The translations under genes and the position numbers were made by a program. From an uncultured Bacteroidia bacterium (GTDB lineage: Bacteria; Bacteroidota; Bacteroidia; Bacteroidales; F082), in assembly GCA_902786745.1 (NCBI GenBank), contig CADADR010000011.1:1-64000 (forward strand): DNA of 64,000 nucleotides. Direction: 5' to 3'. This document shows, one piece after another, positions 1 to 7,294 of the stretch; positions within the stretch are counted from its first letter, which is position 1, and each line of letters begins with the position of its first letter. The notes beneath the pieces were generated by a model. That model saw only the letters and a list, made by a program, of their open reading frames with translations, had not been told where the DNA came from and did not search any database.

Positions 1-1
1 G

Positions 2-61
2 CTCGACGGTCACGAGGAGGATTGTGGTGAAATGAAAGAATTGGCTAACAACATCAAATAG
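2..61 (+). CDS. 3' end of a T9SS-cargo paralogue (partial)
   Basis: Only the last 19 codons are in the window. They end in EMKELANNIK and TAG, exactly the ending of the next gene at 231-1394. From base 29 onward the DNA is near-identical to the next gene's 3' end, while the residues before it (GHEEDCG) differ. This is therefore the tail of an upstream tandem paralogue with the same shortened sorting domain. Function cannot be read from so little. Confidence 0.6.
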   Translation, partial: LDGHEEDCGEMKELANNIK

Positions 62-88
62 CGTTTTTCTAATTCGAATTATTAGAAT

Positions 89-125
89 CGCCGCATAGGA
101 CTTTACGGTCTTGTGCGGCGGTTTT
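89..125 (+). terminator. Intrinsic terminator
   Basis: Stem CGCCGCA (89-95) pairs with TGCGGCG (114-120), followed by GTTTT. It lies just after the partial gene and recurs after the next paralogue at 1422-1458. Confidence 0.75.
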
Positions 126-174
126 CATTATAATACTTTCCTCTAAAGACATAGGCAAAAAAGAGTTACTTTTC

Positions 175-207
175 TTGCTTTCTTTGAAAAACATGATTAT
201 TTTTGCA
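175..207 (+). promoter_or_regulatory. Bacteroidetes-type promoter
   Basis: The -7 box TATTTTTG (200-207) matches TAnnTTTG. A TTG at 175-177 lies at about -33 spacing. It drives the gene at 231 and is repeated upstream of the next paralogue. Confidence 0.7.
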
Positions 208-230
208 GCAAAAACAAAAATAATAATCCT

Positions 231-1394
231 ATGAAAAAAGCACTACTCCTTTTGGGAATGTTTTCCCTTTCGTTATGGGACTTTGCGCAAGTAAGCAAGC
301 AGCAGGCCATTGACATTGTTATGGAATCTAGGCCGATCTCAAAGAAAGCACATGCAGAGAACACCTTGGTTTTACTAGCAACCATACCTAGATTTAATAA
401 TTCCATCTCTTCCGATTTTGCACCTATAACAAACTTGTCAGCAAATTACCATAATGATTCAATCCTATTAACTTGGGATTTCCCGTCAACATACCAACCT
501 GAAAGGGAGTCTCTTTCGTGGAGTGGTGATATGGTTTCGCAATCGGGTTCATATTTACAACCCGACATATATGAAGATAATGCCCATAGGTATGATTCTT
601 TGGATTTGAGAAGCTTTGTCGGATGGAAAATCAAATCAATAGGCATTATTCCCGTGGACAGCCATGTTATCTATTATGCCTCTGTGTGGGTAAACGAGGG
701 ACAAGAATTTGTTCAGATTTATCAAGACCCATTGGTGGATACGGTTCTTTTTGAAGAAAACCTCCATGAACTAAATCAAAGCATTATTATTGAAGCGGGG
801 AAGGAATACTTGATTGGCTATCGTGTTCTATGTGATCCGTCGTTGCCATACTGGTCAGGTTACTATAATGCAATTGACGCTGGTCCAGGTAACGGAAAAG
901 GAAACATGAATAATAATTACTTCTTGGGTTGGGAACCCTATCCTCCAATGTATAACTGGTGCATTAACACTATCATAGAAAGCCCTGAAGGAGAAGTTTT
1001 AACACTTAGCCAAAAAAACGAAGAAACGTTGACCGGTTATAGAGTTTATAAGGACGGTCAACTCATGGAAGAAATCTGTAGACGATTCCAAACCTATTCT
1101 TTTGACAATAGTTATTCGATAGGTGAAACGGTAACCTATTCTGTCACTGCGATGTATGGAGATGCGGAATCGGAACCTGTTAGTGTTGCATTCGCTTATG
1201 ATGGTGTGAATGATTTCAGTGATACGGGAAATGTCACCATTTCCCCCAACCCCAGCAATGGCCTCGTCCGCATTGACGGCATGAATGTCGCCGAGCTTCG
1301 AGTTTGTAATATCTTGGGGCAAACATTGAAAACCATCCGAAATTCAAACACGTTCTCCGTCGAAATGAAAGAATTGGCTAACAACATCAAATAG
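231..1394 (+). CDS. Secreted T9SS-cargo-like protein with truncated sorting domain
   Basis: 387 aa. Residues 1-20 are a signal peptide ending FAQ. The middle has a short fibronectin-III-like stretch (DSILLTWDFP, near residue 80) and GYRVYKDGQ further on, both also found in the next gene. From about residue 325 the start of a type A T9SS C-terminal domain is seen (ISPNPSNGLVRI, then LRVCNILGQTLKTI). The protein stops at ELANNIK, before the final strands (GVY...RKLVL type) present in the gene at 1562. No continuation of the domain follows in another frame, so this is a true truncation. Known of the family: the last residues of the domain are needed for secretion, so export by T9SS is doubtful. 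The protein's own function is unknown. Confidence 0.8.
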   Translation: MKKALLLLGMFSLSLWDFAQVSKQQAIDIVMESRPISKKAHAENTLVLLATIPRFNNSISSDFAPITNLSANYHNDSILLTWDFPSTYQPERESLSWSGDMVSQSGSYLQPDIYEDNAHRYDSLDLRSFVGWKIKSIGIIPVDSHVIYYASVWVNEGQEFVQIYQDPLVDTVLFEENLHELNQSIIIEAGKEYLIGYRVLCDPSLPYWSGYYNAIDAGPGNGKGNMNNNYFLGWEPYPPMYNWCINTIIESPEGEVLTLSQKNEETLTGYRVYKDGQLMEEICRRFQTYSFDNSYSIGETVTYSVTAMYGDAESEPVSVAFAYDGVNDFSDTGNVTISPNPSNGLVRIDGMNVAELRVCNILGQTLKTIRNSNTFSVEMKELANNIK

Positions 1395-1421
1395 CGTTTT
1401 TCTAATTCGAATTATTAGAAT

Positions 1422-1458
1422 CGCCGCATAGGGCTTTTTGGTCTTGTGCGGCGGTTTT
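1422..1458 (+). terminator. Intrinsic terminator
   Basis: CGCCGCA (1422-1428) pairs with TGCGGCG (1447-1453), followed by GTTTT. Paralogue of the hairpin at 89-125. Confidence 0.75.
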
Positions 1459-1530
1459 CATTATAATACTTTCCTTTAAAGACATAGGCAAAAAAGAGTC
1501 ACTTTTCTTGCTTTCTTTGAAAAACATGAT

Positions 1531-1538
1531 TATTTTTG
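1531..1538 (+). promoter_or_regulatory. -7 promoter box
   Basis: TATTTTTG matches TAnnTTTG and lies about 24 bp before the ATG at 1562. It is the duplicated equivalent of the promoter at 200-207. It also shows that the upstream in-frame ATG at 1508 is not used, because that ATG precedes the transcription start. Confidence 0.7.
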
Positions 1539-1561
1539 CTGCGAAAACAAAAAAATATCCT

Positions 1562-2752
1562 ATGAAAAAAGTACTACTCCTTTTGGGAATGCTTTCCCTG
1601 TCGTTCTTGGGCTTTGCACAAAGACAGACCGATTACGCCCTTTCATTGCTGCCAAAGGAGAAAGATGAAAAGCCTATTTATTATGATTTGCCATCCATCT
1701 CGAATCTAGAAATTTCTGTCGGTCACAATGACACAGTATCACTATCTTGGAATTTGCCTAATAACGTGGATGAAGCCGTTTTGACCATGAGCAATATGCA
1801 AGTTTGGGATTATATTGGAACTGCTGCAGGGCAATGTGCCAGCGATATTAGCCAGTTGTTCTTGTCGTCGCTGTTGAGGCCTTTCGTAGGATGGGGCATT
1901 AAAGATGTTTCGGTTATATTTTGTCCAGACGATACCCTTGGGGGCTATCAACCTGATTATCCTAACTATTACATTCGCGTATGGAAAGGAGGGGACAATC
2001 CGTTACTGGTTTGTGACCAATATGTAAATCATCCCATTTATGGATCTGTCCAGACCATTCCATTAGACACCAATGTTATTATTGACGAAGACGTAAATCT
2101 GCGAATTGGCTATTTCACCGATAGATACAGGTCTTACACATGGGCTTGTGATTTTCGGTCAATGCCTCAAGAAGGTAATGGATGTTTGAGCCTACAACTT
2201 TATCATAATGACAACAATGAGTTACACGAGTGTTTTCCCGATAACAGATGGTATGATCAATATGTTTTACCCAATAATCTATGTGTCGCTGCAACCCTCA
2301 TCAATCCTAATGAAAATGGTACGCAAGGCCGAACTCTTACTGGCTATCGTGTATATCGCGATGGTGAGATTATCAAGGAAATCCCATACACTGTGGTAAC
2401 CCATTTCACCGACACCGAGTTTATGAAAGGATTTGACGTTGAATATTGTGTCACAGCAGTTTACGGCGAGGAAGAATCGGAACCTGTTTGCGCCACGGCC
2501 ACCATAACGGGTGTCGTAGAAAAATATGAAAACGATGGTGTCACCGTATTGCCTAACCCAACAAACGGCATTGTTCACATCGGAGGCACAACCACCGCTG
2601 AAGTCAGGGTTTACAACGCCATAGGCCAGTTGCTTAAAACCGTCCGAAACGCCAACGAAATCAACCTGAAAGGCCTGGCGCAAGGCGTGTATATGCTGCA
2701 CATTACGGACGAGAATGGGGCTGTCGCCACAAGGAAACTCGTGCTGGAGTAA
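1562..2752 (+). CDS. Secreted T9SS cargo protein, full sorting domain
   Basis: 396 aa from the ATG at 1562, chosen because a signal peptide (MKKVLLLLGMLSLSFLGFAQ) follows directly and the promoter box lies between this ATG and an earlier in-frame one. It shares the layout of the preceding gene: a jelly-roll-like middle, a fibronectin-III-like GYRVYRDGE region near residue 290, and a type A T9SS sorting domain from about residue 330 (VLPNPTNGIVHIGG, VRVYNAIGQLLKTV, GVYMLHITDENG, ending RKLVLE). Unlike its neighbour, this domain is complete, so the protein should reach the cell surface through T9SS and be anchored or released there. No enzymatic motif is visible; binding or adhesion is only a guess. 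Confidence 0.85.
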   Translation: MKKVLLLLGMLSLSFLGFAQRQTDYALSLLPKEKDEKPIYYDLPSISNLEISVGHNDTVSLSWNLPNNVDEAVLTMSNMQVWDYIGTAAGQCASDISQLFLSSLLRPFVGWGIKDVSVIFCPDDTLGGYQPDYPNYYIRVWKGGDNPLLVCDQYVNHPIYGSVQTIPLDTNVIIDEDVNLRIGYFTDRYRSYTWACDFRSMPQEGNGCLSLQLYHNDNNELHECFPDNRWYDQYVLPNNLCVAATLINPNENGTQGRTLTGYRVYRDGEIIKEIPYTVVTHFTDTEFMKGFDVEYCVTAVYGEEESEPVCATATITGVVEKYENDGVTVLPNPTNGIVHIGGTTTAEVRVYNAIGQLLKTVRNANEINLKGLAQGVYMLHITDENGAVATRKLVLE

Positions 2753-2782
2753 GTTAGAAGATGAGATTTGCGCAAAGGAAAT

Positions 2783-2824
2783 GCCTCTCACCATGCCATC
2801 AGTACCAGTGAGAGGCGTTTCTTT
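2783..2824 (+). terminator. Intrinsic terminator
   Basis: GCCTCTCAC (2783-2791) pairs with GTGAGAGGC (2808-2816), followed by GTTTCTTT. It ends the tandem array. Confidence 0.8.
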
Positions 2825-2853
2825 ATCGGATTGGTCGAAAAAAATGCGCATCA

Positions 2854-2886
2854 TTGTGATTTCAATCGGAAATAACCCTATATTTG
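2854..2886 (+). promoter_or_regulatory. Bacteroidetes-type promoter
   Basis: The -7 box TATATTTG (2879-2886) has a TTG at 2854-2856 at -33 spacing. It drives the GatD-like gene at 2928. Confidence 0.7.
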
Positions 2887-2927
2887 CACCTCATTTAAAA
2901 TGAAATCACTTAATTAAACCGCAAACT

Positions 2928-4316
2928 ATGGCTGAAGATTTTTTCCAAGGATATTGGGGTGCCTCGCTTGAGGTGCTCAAGAAATATAACTGCCGCGTGT
3001 GGAGTCAGGCCGAGTGCCAAACCACGGGTGGCCTCTTCAAAGGCACGATCCTGCCTCGCGCCGCCTTCCAGGACGACCAACATATCGTCATGAAGGTCAA
3101 CACGGGCTACAACATCGGCGTCGACATCAGCACCATCACGGGCATGGTCGAGACCGACTACAAGAAAGCCAACTACCACATCCCCGAGAAGGAATTCCCT
3201 TACACCGAAGGACTTCCGCATGTGAAGCTGCTCGGCACGGGTGGCACCATCGCCTCGCGTTTGGACTACCGTACGGGTGCTGTGATTCCTGCTTTCTCAC
3301 CTGGTGAGTTGTATGGCGCCGTGCCGGAACTGGCCGACATCTGCAACCTCGACACCGAGAAGGTGTTCGCTGTGTTCTCCGAGAACATGTCGCCCAAGGA
3401 ATACATCGCCTTAGCCAAGAAGATTGGCGAGGAAATCCAAAACGGCATCGACGGCATCGTCATCGGCCACGGCACCGACACGCTGGCCCACACCGCCGCC
3501 GCCCTGACCTTCATGTGCCAGAACCTGCCTGTGCCGATTGTCTTGGTCGGCTCGCAGCGTTCTTCCGACCGTCCGTCATCCGACGCTGCCTTGAACCTGA
3601 TGCATGCCATGACGGCTGCCGGTCACGGCGACGTGGCCGAGGTGATGGTCTGCATGTTTGGTCCCACCTCCGATGAGTATGGTTTCCTGCACCGTGGCAC
3701 GCGCGTGCGTAAGATGCACTCGAGCTATCGTTCCACTTTCCGCACCATTGGTGACACGCCTGTGGCTACCGTTGACCGCAAGCGTGGCGTAGTGCCGATT
3801 AAGGAGGTCTACAACCACCGCCGCAACGACCGCGACGTGAAGATCATCCCGACCTTCGACGACCGCGTGGCCATCCTCTACTACTATCCCGGCATGAAGC
3901 CCGACGTGCTTGACGCATTGGTCGACAACGGCTACCAAGGCATCGTGTGGGACGGTACGGGTTTGGGTCACGTCAACCGTGGCATGTTCGACGCCATCCA
4001 ACGCGCCACCGACAAGGGCGTGCACCAATACATGACCGTGCAAACCATCTGGGGCTATGCCCACATGTTCGTCTACGACACCGGCCGCGACTTGATGGAT
4101 AGAGGCATCATTCCCGCTGGCAACATGCTCGCCGAGACCGCCTACATCAAGTTGGGCTGGGCCTTGGGCCAGACGCACGACCGCGAAGAGGTGAAGAACA
4201 TCATGCTCACCCCTGTCAACAGCGAAATCACCCCGAGAGAGCCTTACAACGGCTACTTGGTCTACCAAGGCGGCGTGCCCGAGGTGGAGGAGTTTGTTAG
4301 AAAAGTGCACAAGTAA
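2928..4316 (+). CDS. GatD-like amidotransferase subunit / type I asparaginase
   Basis: 462 aa, cytoplasmic, no signal peptide. Residues about 10-80 resemble the small N-terminal domain of archaeal GatD (YNIGVDI region). From residue 97 a type I asparaginase domain follows, with TGGTIAS (nucleophile Thr104 or Thr107), HGTDT (181-185, Thr183/Asp184) and Lys262 in RKMHSSYRSTF. This N-terminal extension plus asparaginase fold is the architecture of GatD, the ammonia-releasing subunit of the archaeal GatDE Glu-tRNA(Gln) amidotransferase. Plain bacterial asparaginases are about 330-350 aa and lack the extension. No gatE is in the window. The role may therefore be asparagine or glutamine hydrolysis rather than tRNA amidation. 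The gene is single, with its own promoter and terminator, and uses GC-rich codons like the next operon. Confidence 0.75.
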   Translation: MAEDFFQGYWGASLEVLKKYNCRVWSQAECQTTGGLFKGTILPRAAFQDDQHIVMKVNTGYNIGVDISTITGMVETDYKKANYHIPEKEFPYTEGLPHVKLLGTGGTIASRLDYRTGAVIPAFSPGELYGAVPELADICNLDTEKVFAVFSENMSPKEYIALAKKIGEEIQNGIDGIVIGHGTDTLAHTAAALTFMCQNLPVPIVLVGSQRSSDRPSSDAALNLMHAMTAAGHGDVAEVMVCMFGPTSDEYGFLHRGTRVRKMHSSYRSTFRTIGDTPVATVDRKRGVVPIKEVYNHRRNDRDVKIIPTFDDRVAILYYYPGMKPDVLDALVDNGYQGIVWDGTGLGHVNRGMFDAIQRATDKGVHQYMTVQTIWGYAHMFVYDTGRDLMDRGIIPAGNMLAETAYIKLGWALGQTHDREEVKNIMLTPVNSEITPREPYNGYLVYQGGVPEVEEFVRKVHK

Positions 4317-4340
4317 AAAAAACGCTTGTGTTAAAAATGT

Positions 4341-4369
4341 AAAAAAGGAGGCAATCGCCTCCTTTTTTT
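4341..4369 (+). terminator. Intrinsic terminator
   Basis: Stem GGAGGC-AATC-GCCTCC flanked by AAAAAA and TTTTTTT. It ends the GatD-like gene. Confidence 0.9.
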
Positions 4370-4370
4370 G

Positions 4371-4401
4371 TTGTGAACCTCAATTAATTGTCATACCTTT
4401 G
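4371..4401 (+). promoter_or_regulatory. Promoter of the mmd operon
   Basis: The -7 box TACCTTTG (4394-4401) has a TTG at 4371-4373, 20 bp upstream, at -33. It is the only clear promoter before the five-gene decarboxylase operon. Confidence 0.75.
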
Positions 4402-4451
4402 CACCGATTTAATAAATACGTATTTTTTAACCATAAATTATTCGAATAATT

Positions 4452-4868
4452 ATGCAACCCTCTCACATTGAACACATTGGAATTGCCGTCACAAGCTTGG
4501 ACGAGTCCATTCCTTTCTTTGAAACGCTGCTTGGCACCAAGTGCTACGCCATCGAAGAAGTCGCCGACCAGAAAGTGAAGACCGCTTTCTTGCGCTGCGG
4601 CCAGACCAAAATCGAGCTTTTGGAGCCCACCAGCCCCGAAAGCACCATTGCCAAGTTCATCGAGAATAACAACGGTCGCGGTGGTATGCACCACATCGCT
4701 TTCGCCGTGGAGAACATCGAAGGTCATCTCGAAGAGGCCAAGGAACTGGGCATCCGCCTCATCGACCAAGCCCCGCGCGGCGGTGCCGAAGGCCTGAGCA
4801 TCGCCTTCCTGCACCCGAAATCGACCTTTGGCGTGCTGACCGAACTGTGTGAAAACAAGAACAAATAA
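4452..4868 (+). CDS. mce: Methylmalonyl-CoA epimerase
   Basis: 138 aa, the usual length. It interconverts (R)- and (S)-methylmalonyl-CoA, linking methylmalonyl-CoA mutase to the decarboxylase encoded next. Vicinal-oxygen-chelate fold with two halves: EHIGIAV at the start and MHHIAFAV near residue 80. Likely metal ligands are His8, Glu55, His81 and Glu130 (GVLTELCE). It is the first gene of an operon, 14 bp before mmdA, and the pairing with the decarboxylase supports the call. In fermenting Bacteroidales this step lies on the succinate-to-propionate route. Confidence 0.95.
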   Translation: MQPSHIEHIGIAVTSLDESIPFFETLLGTKCYAIEEVADQKVKTAFLRCGQTKIELLEPTSPESTIAKFIENNNGRGGMHHIAFAVENIEGHLEEAKELGIRLIDQAPRGGAEGLSIAFLHPKSTFGVLTELCENKNK

Positions 4869-4882
4869 AAACACATATAACC

Positions 4883-6442
4883 ATGTTAATTGAACAGAAA
4901 ATCCAGGAATTGTTGGAGAAGCGCAACGAGGCCCGTCTCGGCGGTGGCCAGAAGCGCATCGACTCCCAACATGCCAAAGGTAAGATGACGGCACGCGAGC
5001 GTATCGCCATCCTGCTCGACGAAGGCAGCTTCGAAGAGACTGACATGTTCGTGACCCATCGCACCGTCGATTTCGGTCTCGACAAGCAACAGTACCTCGG
5101 CGACGGCGTCGTCACCGGTCACGGCACCATCGACGGCCGCGTCGTCTACGTCTACGCTCAAGACTTCACCGTGTTTGGCGGTGCCTTGAGTGAGACCATG
5201 TCCCTCAAGATTTGCAAGGTGATGGACCAAGCCATGAAGGTTGGCGCTCCCGTCATCGGCATCTGCGACTCGGGCGGTGCCCGTATCCAGGAAGGCTCAC
5301 GCTCCCTTGCCGGCTACGCTGAGATCTTCCAGCGCAACATCAACGCTTCGGGTGTGATCCCGCAGATTTCGGCCATCTTCGGTCCCTGCGCCGGCGGTGC
5401 CGTGTATTCTCCCGCACTCACCGACTTCATCATCATGACCAACGTGGGTAGCTACATGTTCCTCACTGGCCCGAAAGTCGTGAAGACCGTCATCGGCGAG
5501 GATGTCAGCACTGACGACCTCGGTGGCGCCCGCATCCACAGCCAGAAGTCGGGCGTGGCCCACTTCGCTGCCGAGACCGAGGAGGAAGGTCTTGCCATCA
5601 TCCGCAGACTCATCTCCTTCATCCCGCAGAACAACATGGAGAACGCTCCGCTCGTGGAATGCAACGACCCCATCGACCGTATGGAGGATGCCTTGAACCA
5701 GATCATCCCCGACAACCCGAACAAGCCTTACAACGTTGGCGACATCATCAACGCCATCGTCGACAACGGCGACTTCCTCGAGATCCACAAGAACTACGCC
5801 AAGAACATCATCGTCGGCTTCGCCCGTTTCGATGGCATGTCGGTCGGTATCGTGGCCAACAACCCGGCCTTCTTCGCTGGTGTGTTGGACTGCGACGCTT
5901 CCCGTAAGGGCGCCCGTTTCGTCCGCTTCTGCGACGCCTTCAACATCCCGATCGTGACCTTGGTCGACGTTCCCGGCTTCCTGCCTGGCACAGGCCAAGA
6001 ATACAACGGTATCATCGTACACGGTGCCAAGTTGCTCTATGCCTACGGCGAATCCACTGTGCCGAAGGTCACCGTTACGCTGCGTAAGTCATACGGTGGC
6101 TCTCACCTCGTGATGGGCTGCAAGCAGCTGCGCAACGACGTCAACTACGCTTGGCCGACCGCCGAAATCGCCGTCATGGGTGCCAGCGGTGCCGTTGAGG
6201 TGCTCGATGGCAAGAAGATTGCCGAAATCGAGAACCCCGAAGAGCGTGCTGAGTTCGTTGCCAAGAAGGTGGATGAATACACCAAGAAGTTCGCCAACCC
6301 GTACGAGGCTGCCAAGTTCGGTTACATCGACGATGTGATCGAGCCGCGCAACACCCGTTTCCGTGTCATCCGTGCCCTGCGCACGCTTGAGACGAAGCGC
6401 CTCGCCAACCCCGAGAAGAAACATTCGAACATCCCGCTGTAA
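4883..6442 (+). CDS. mmdA: Methylmalonyl-CoA decarboxylase alpha (carboxyltransferase) subunit
   Basis: 519 aa, standard for the family. It transfers the carboxyl group of methylmalonyl-CoA to biotin on the carrier protein, giving propionyl-CoA. Two crotonase-like halves are seen. The N-terminal half has [19 protein letters not shown] and [16 protein letters not shown], which form an oxyanion hole. The C-terminal half has [18 protein letters not shown] and [10 protein letters not shown]. By sequence alone it could be the propionyl-CoA carboxylase beta chain. The oadG, biotin carrier and Na+ pump beta genes that follow, and the absence of a biotin carboxylase gene, favour the Na+-translocating decarboxylase. 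Codons are strongly GC-ending, as expected for high expression. Confidence 0.93.
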   Translation: MLIEQKIQELLEKRNEARLGGGQKRIDSQHAKGKMTARERIAILLDEGSFEETDMFVTHRTVDFGLDKQQYLGDGVVTGHGTIDGRVVYVYAQDFTVFGGALSETMSLKICKVMDQAMKVGAPVIGICDSGGARIQEGSRSLAGYAEIFQRNINASGVIPQISAIFGPCAGGAVYSPALTDFIIMTNVGSYMFLTGPKVVKTVIGEDVSTDDLGGARIHSQKSGVAHFAAETEEEGLAIIRRLISFIPQNNMENAPLVECNDPIDRMEDALNQIIPDNPNKPYNVGDIINAIVDNGDFLEIHKNYAKNIIVGFARFDGMSVGIVANNPAFFAGVLDCDASRKGARFVRFCDAFNIPIVTLVDVPGFLPGTGQEYNGIIVHGAKLLYAYGESTVPKVTVTLRKSYGGSHLVMGCKQLRNDVNYAWPTAEIAVMGASGAVEVLDGKKIAEIENPEERAEFVAKKVDEYTKKFANPYEAAKFGYIDDVIEPRNTRFRVIRALRTLETKRLANPEKKHSNIPL

Positions 6443-6460
6443 CCGTAAATCCTTGAAACG

Positions 6461-6838
6461 ATGAACCTGTTACAAATATCATTACTGTTGGCTCACGAAG
6501 ATTGGGTCTACACCAAAGGCTGGATTGTCACCATCGCTGGTTTCCTCATCGTCATCATCGCCCTCTTCATCCTCTCGGCCATCTTTCGTGGCGTGGCTGC
6601 CTATTTCAAGAAGCAGGATGCCAAGAAGAACGAGGTGAAGGAGATCAAGCCTGTGACGGTGAAGCCTACGACCAAGCTGGCCGAGGGCGAGATTCCTGCC
6701 GAGGTGCAAGCCGCCATCGGTATGGCACTTTACCTCTCGACCAACCTTCACGATGAAGAGAGCAACGTGATCACCATCGACAGAAGGGTGACTTCTTGGA
6801 ACGACAAAAATTACGGAGTTAGACACTGGAAACGTTAA
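6461..6838 (+). CDS. OadG-family Na+ pump decarboxylase gamma subunit
   Basis: 125 aa. One membrane segment (about residues 22-44, WIVTIAGFLIVIIALFIL) is followed by a basic stretch (YFKKQDAKK) and a soluble tail. In this family the gamma chain holds the carboxyltransferase on the membrane beta subunit. The tail here (EIPAEVQAAIGMALYLSTN) is of Bacteroidetes type. It lies 18 bp after mmdA and 11 bp before the biotin carrier. The sequence is weakly conserved, so the call leans on the membrane topology and operon position. Confidence 0.85.
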   Translation: MNLLQISLLLAHEDWVYTKGWIVTIAGFLIVIIALFILSAIFRGVAAYFKKQDAKKNEVKEIKPVTVKPTTKLAEGEIPAEVQAAIGMALYLSTNLHDEESNVITIDRRVTSWNDKNYGVRHWKR

Positions 6839-6849
6839 ATCGAACAATC

Positions 6850-7290
6850 ATGAAAAAATTCAAATTCACCATTAGTGGTAAACCATACGAAGTAGAAGTC
6901 CAGAACATTGAAGGCAACATCGCCACCGTCAATGTGAATGGCACTGAATATCAAGTGGAGATGGAAGAGCAAGCCGCTCCGGTGATCGCTCCCGTGGCCC
7001 GTCCGGCCGCCAAGCCCGCCGCCAGCGCTCCTGCCCAGAGTGCCGCTCCGAAACCGGCCGCTGCCGCAGGTGGCGCCGGCTACAAGATGGCTGCTCCGCT
7101 TCCTGGAACCATCATGCAGATCTTCGTCAAGCAAGGCGACGCCGTGAAGAAAGGCGACAAGCTGCTCATGTACGAAGCCATGAAGATGGAAAACAACCTG
7201 CTGGCCGAAGCTGACGGTACCATCACCGCCATCAACTGCCGTCAGGGCGACAACGTGCTTCAAGGTGATACTTTAATCGTAATCGGATAA
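6850..7290 (+). CDS. mmdC: Biotin carboxyl carrier subunit of methylmalonyl-CoA decarboxylase
   Basis: 146 aa in three parts. Residues 1-40 are a small beta domain. Residues 41-75 are an Ala/Pro-rich flexible linker. Residues 78-146 are a biotinyl domain with EAMKMEN (109-115), where Lys112 carries biotin. The linker lets carboxybiotin swing from the alpha subunit to the membrane beta subunit. The length and linker are typical of decarboxylase carriers. It sits 4 bp before mmdB, so the two are probably translationally coupled. Confidence 0.93.
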   Translation: MKKFKFTISGKPYEVEVQNIEGNIATVNVNGTEYQVEMEEQAAPVIAPVARPAAKPAASAPAQSAAPKPAAAAGGAGYKMAAPLPGTIMQIFVKQGDAVKKGDKLLMYEAMKMENNLLAEADGTITAINCRQGDNVLQGDTLIVIG

Positions 7291-7294
7291 GGTC

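Larger units (their letters stand above)
29..290 (+). repeat. Tandem-array junction repeat, copy 1
   Basis: About 260 bp covering the end of one paralogue, its terminator, the spacer with promoter, and the signal-peptide codons of the next gene. It recurs with few differences at 1362-1621, an offset of about 1333 bp. Direct repeats at gene junctions are what unequal crossing-over between tandem paralogues leaves behind. Confidence 0.85.
1362..1621 (+). repeat. Tandem-array junction repeat, copy 2
   Basis: Second copy of the junction block at 29-290: truncated 3' end, hairpin, spacer, promoter and signal-peptide codons. The differences from copy 1 are scattered single bases and a small indel before the start codon. 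Confidence 0.85.

Noticed and set aside
1508..1561. Upstream start for the second T9SS paralogue
   Set aside because: The -7 promoter box lies between this ATG and the signal-peptide ATG at 1562, so it would not be transcribed as a start.
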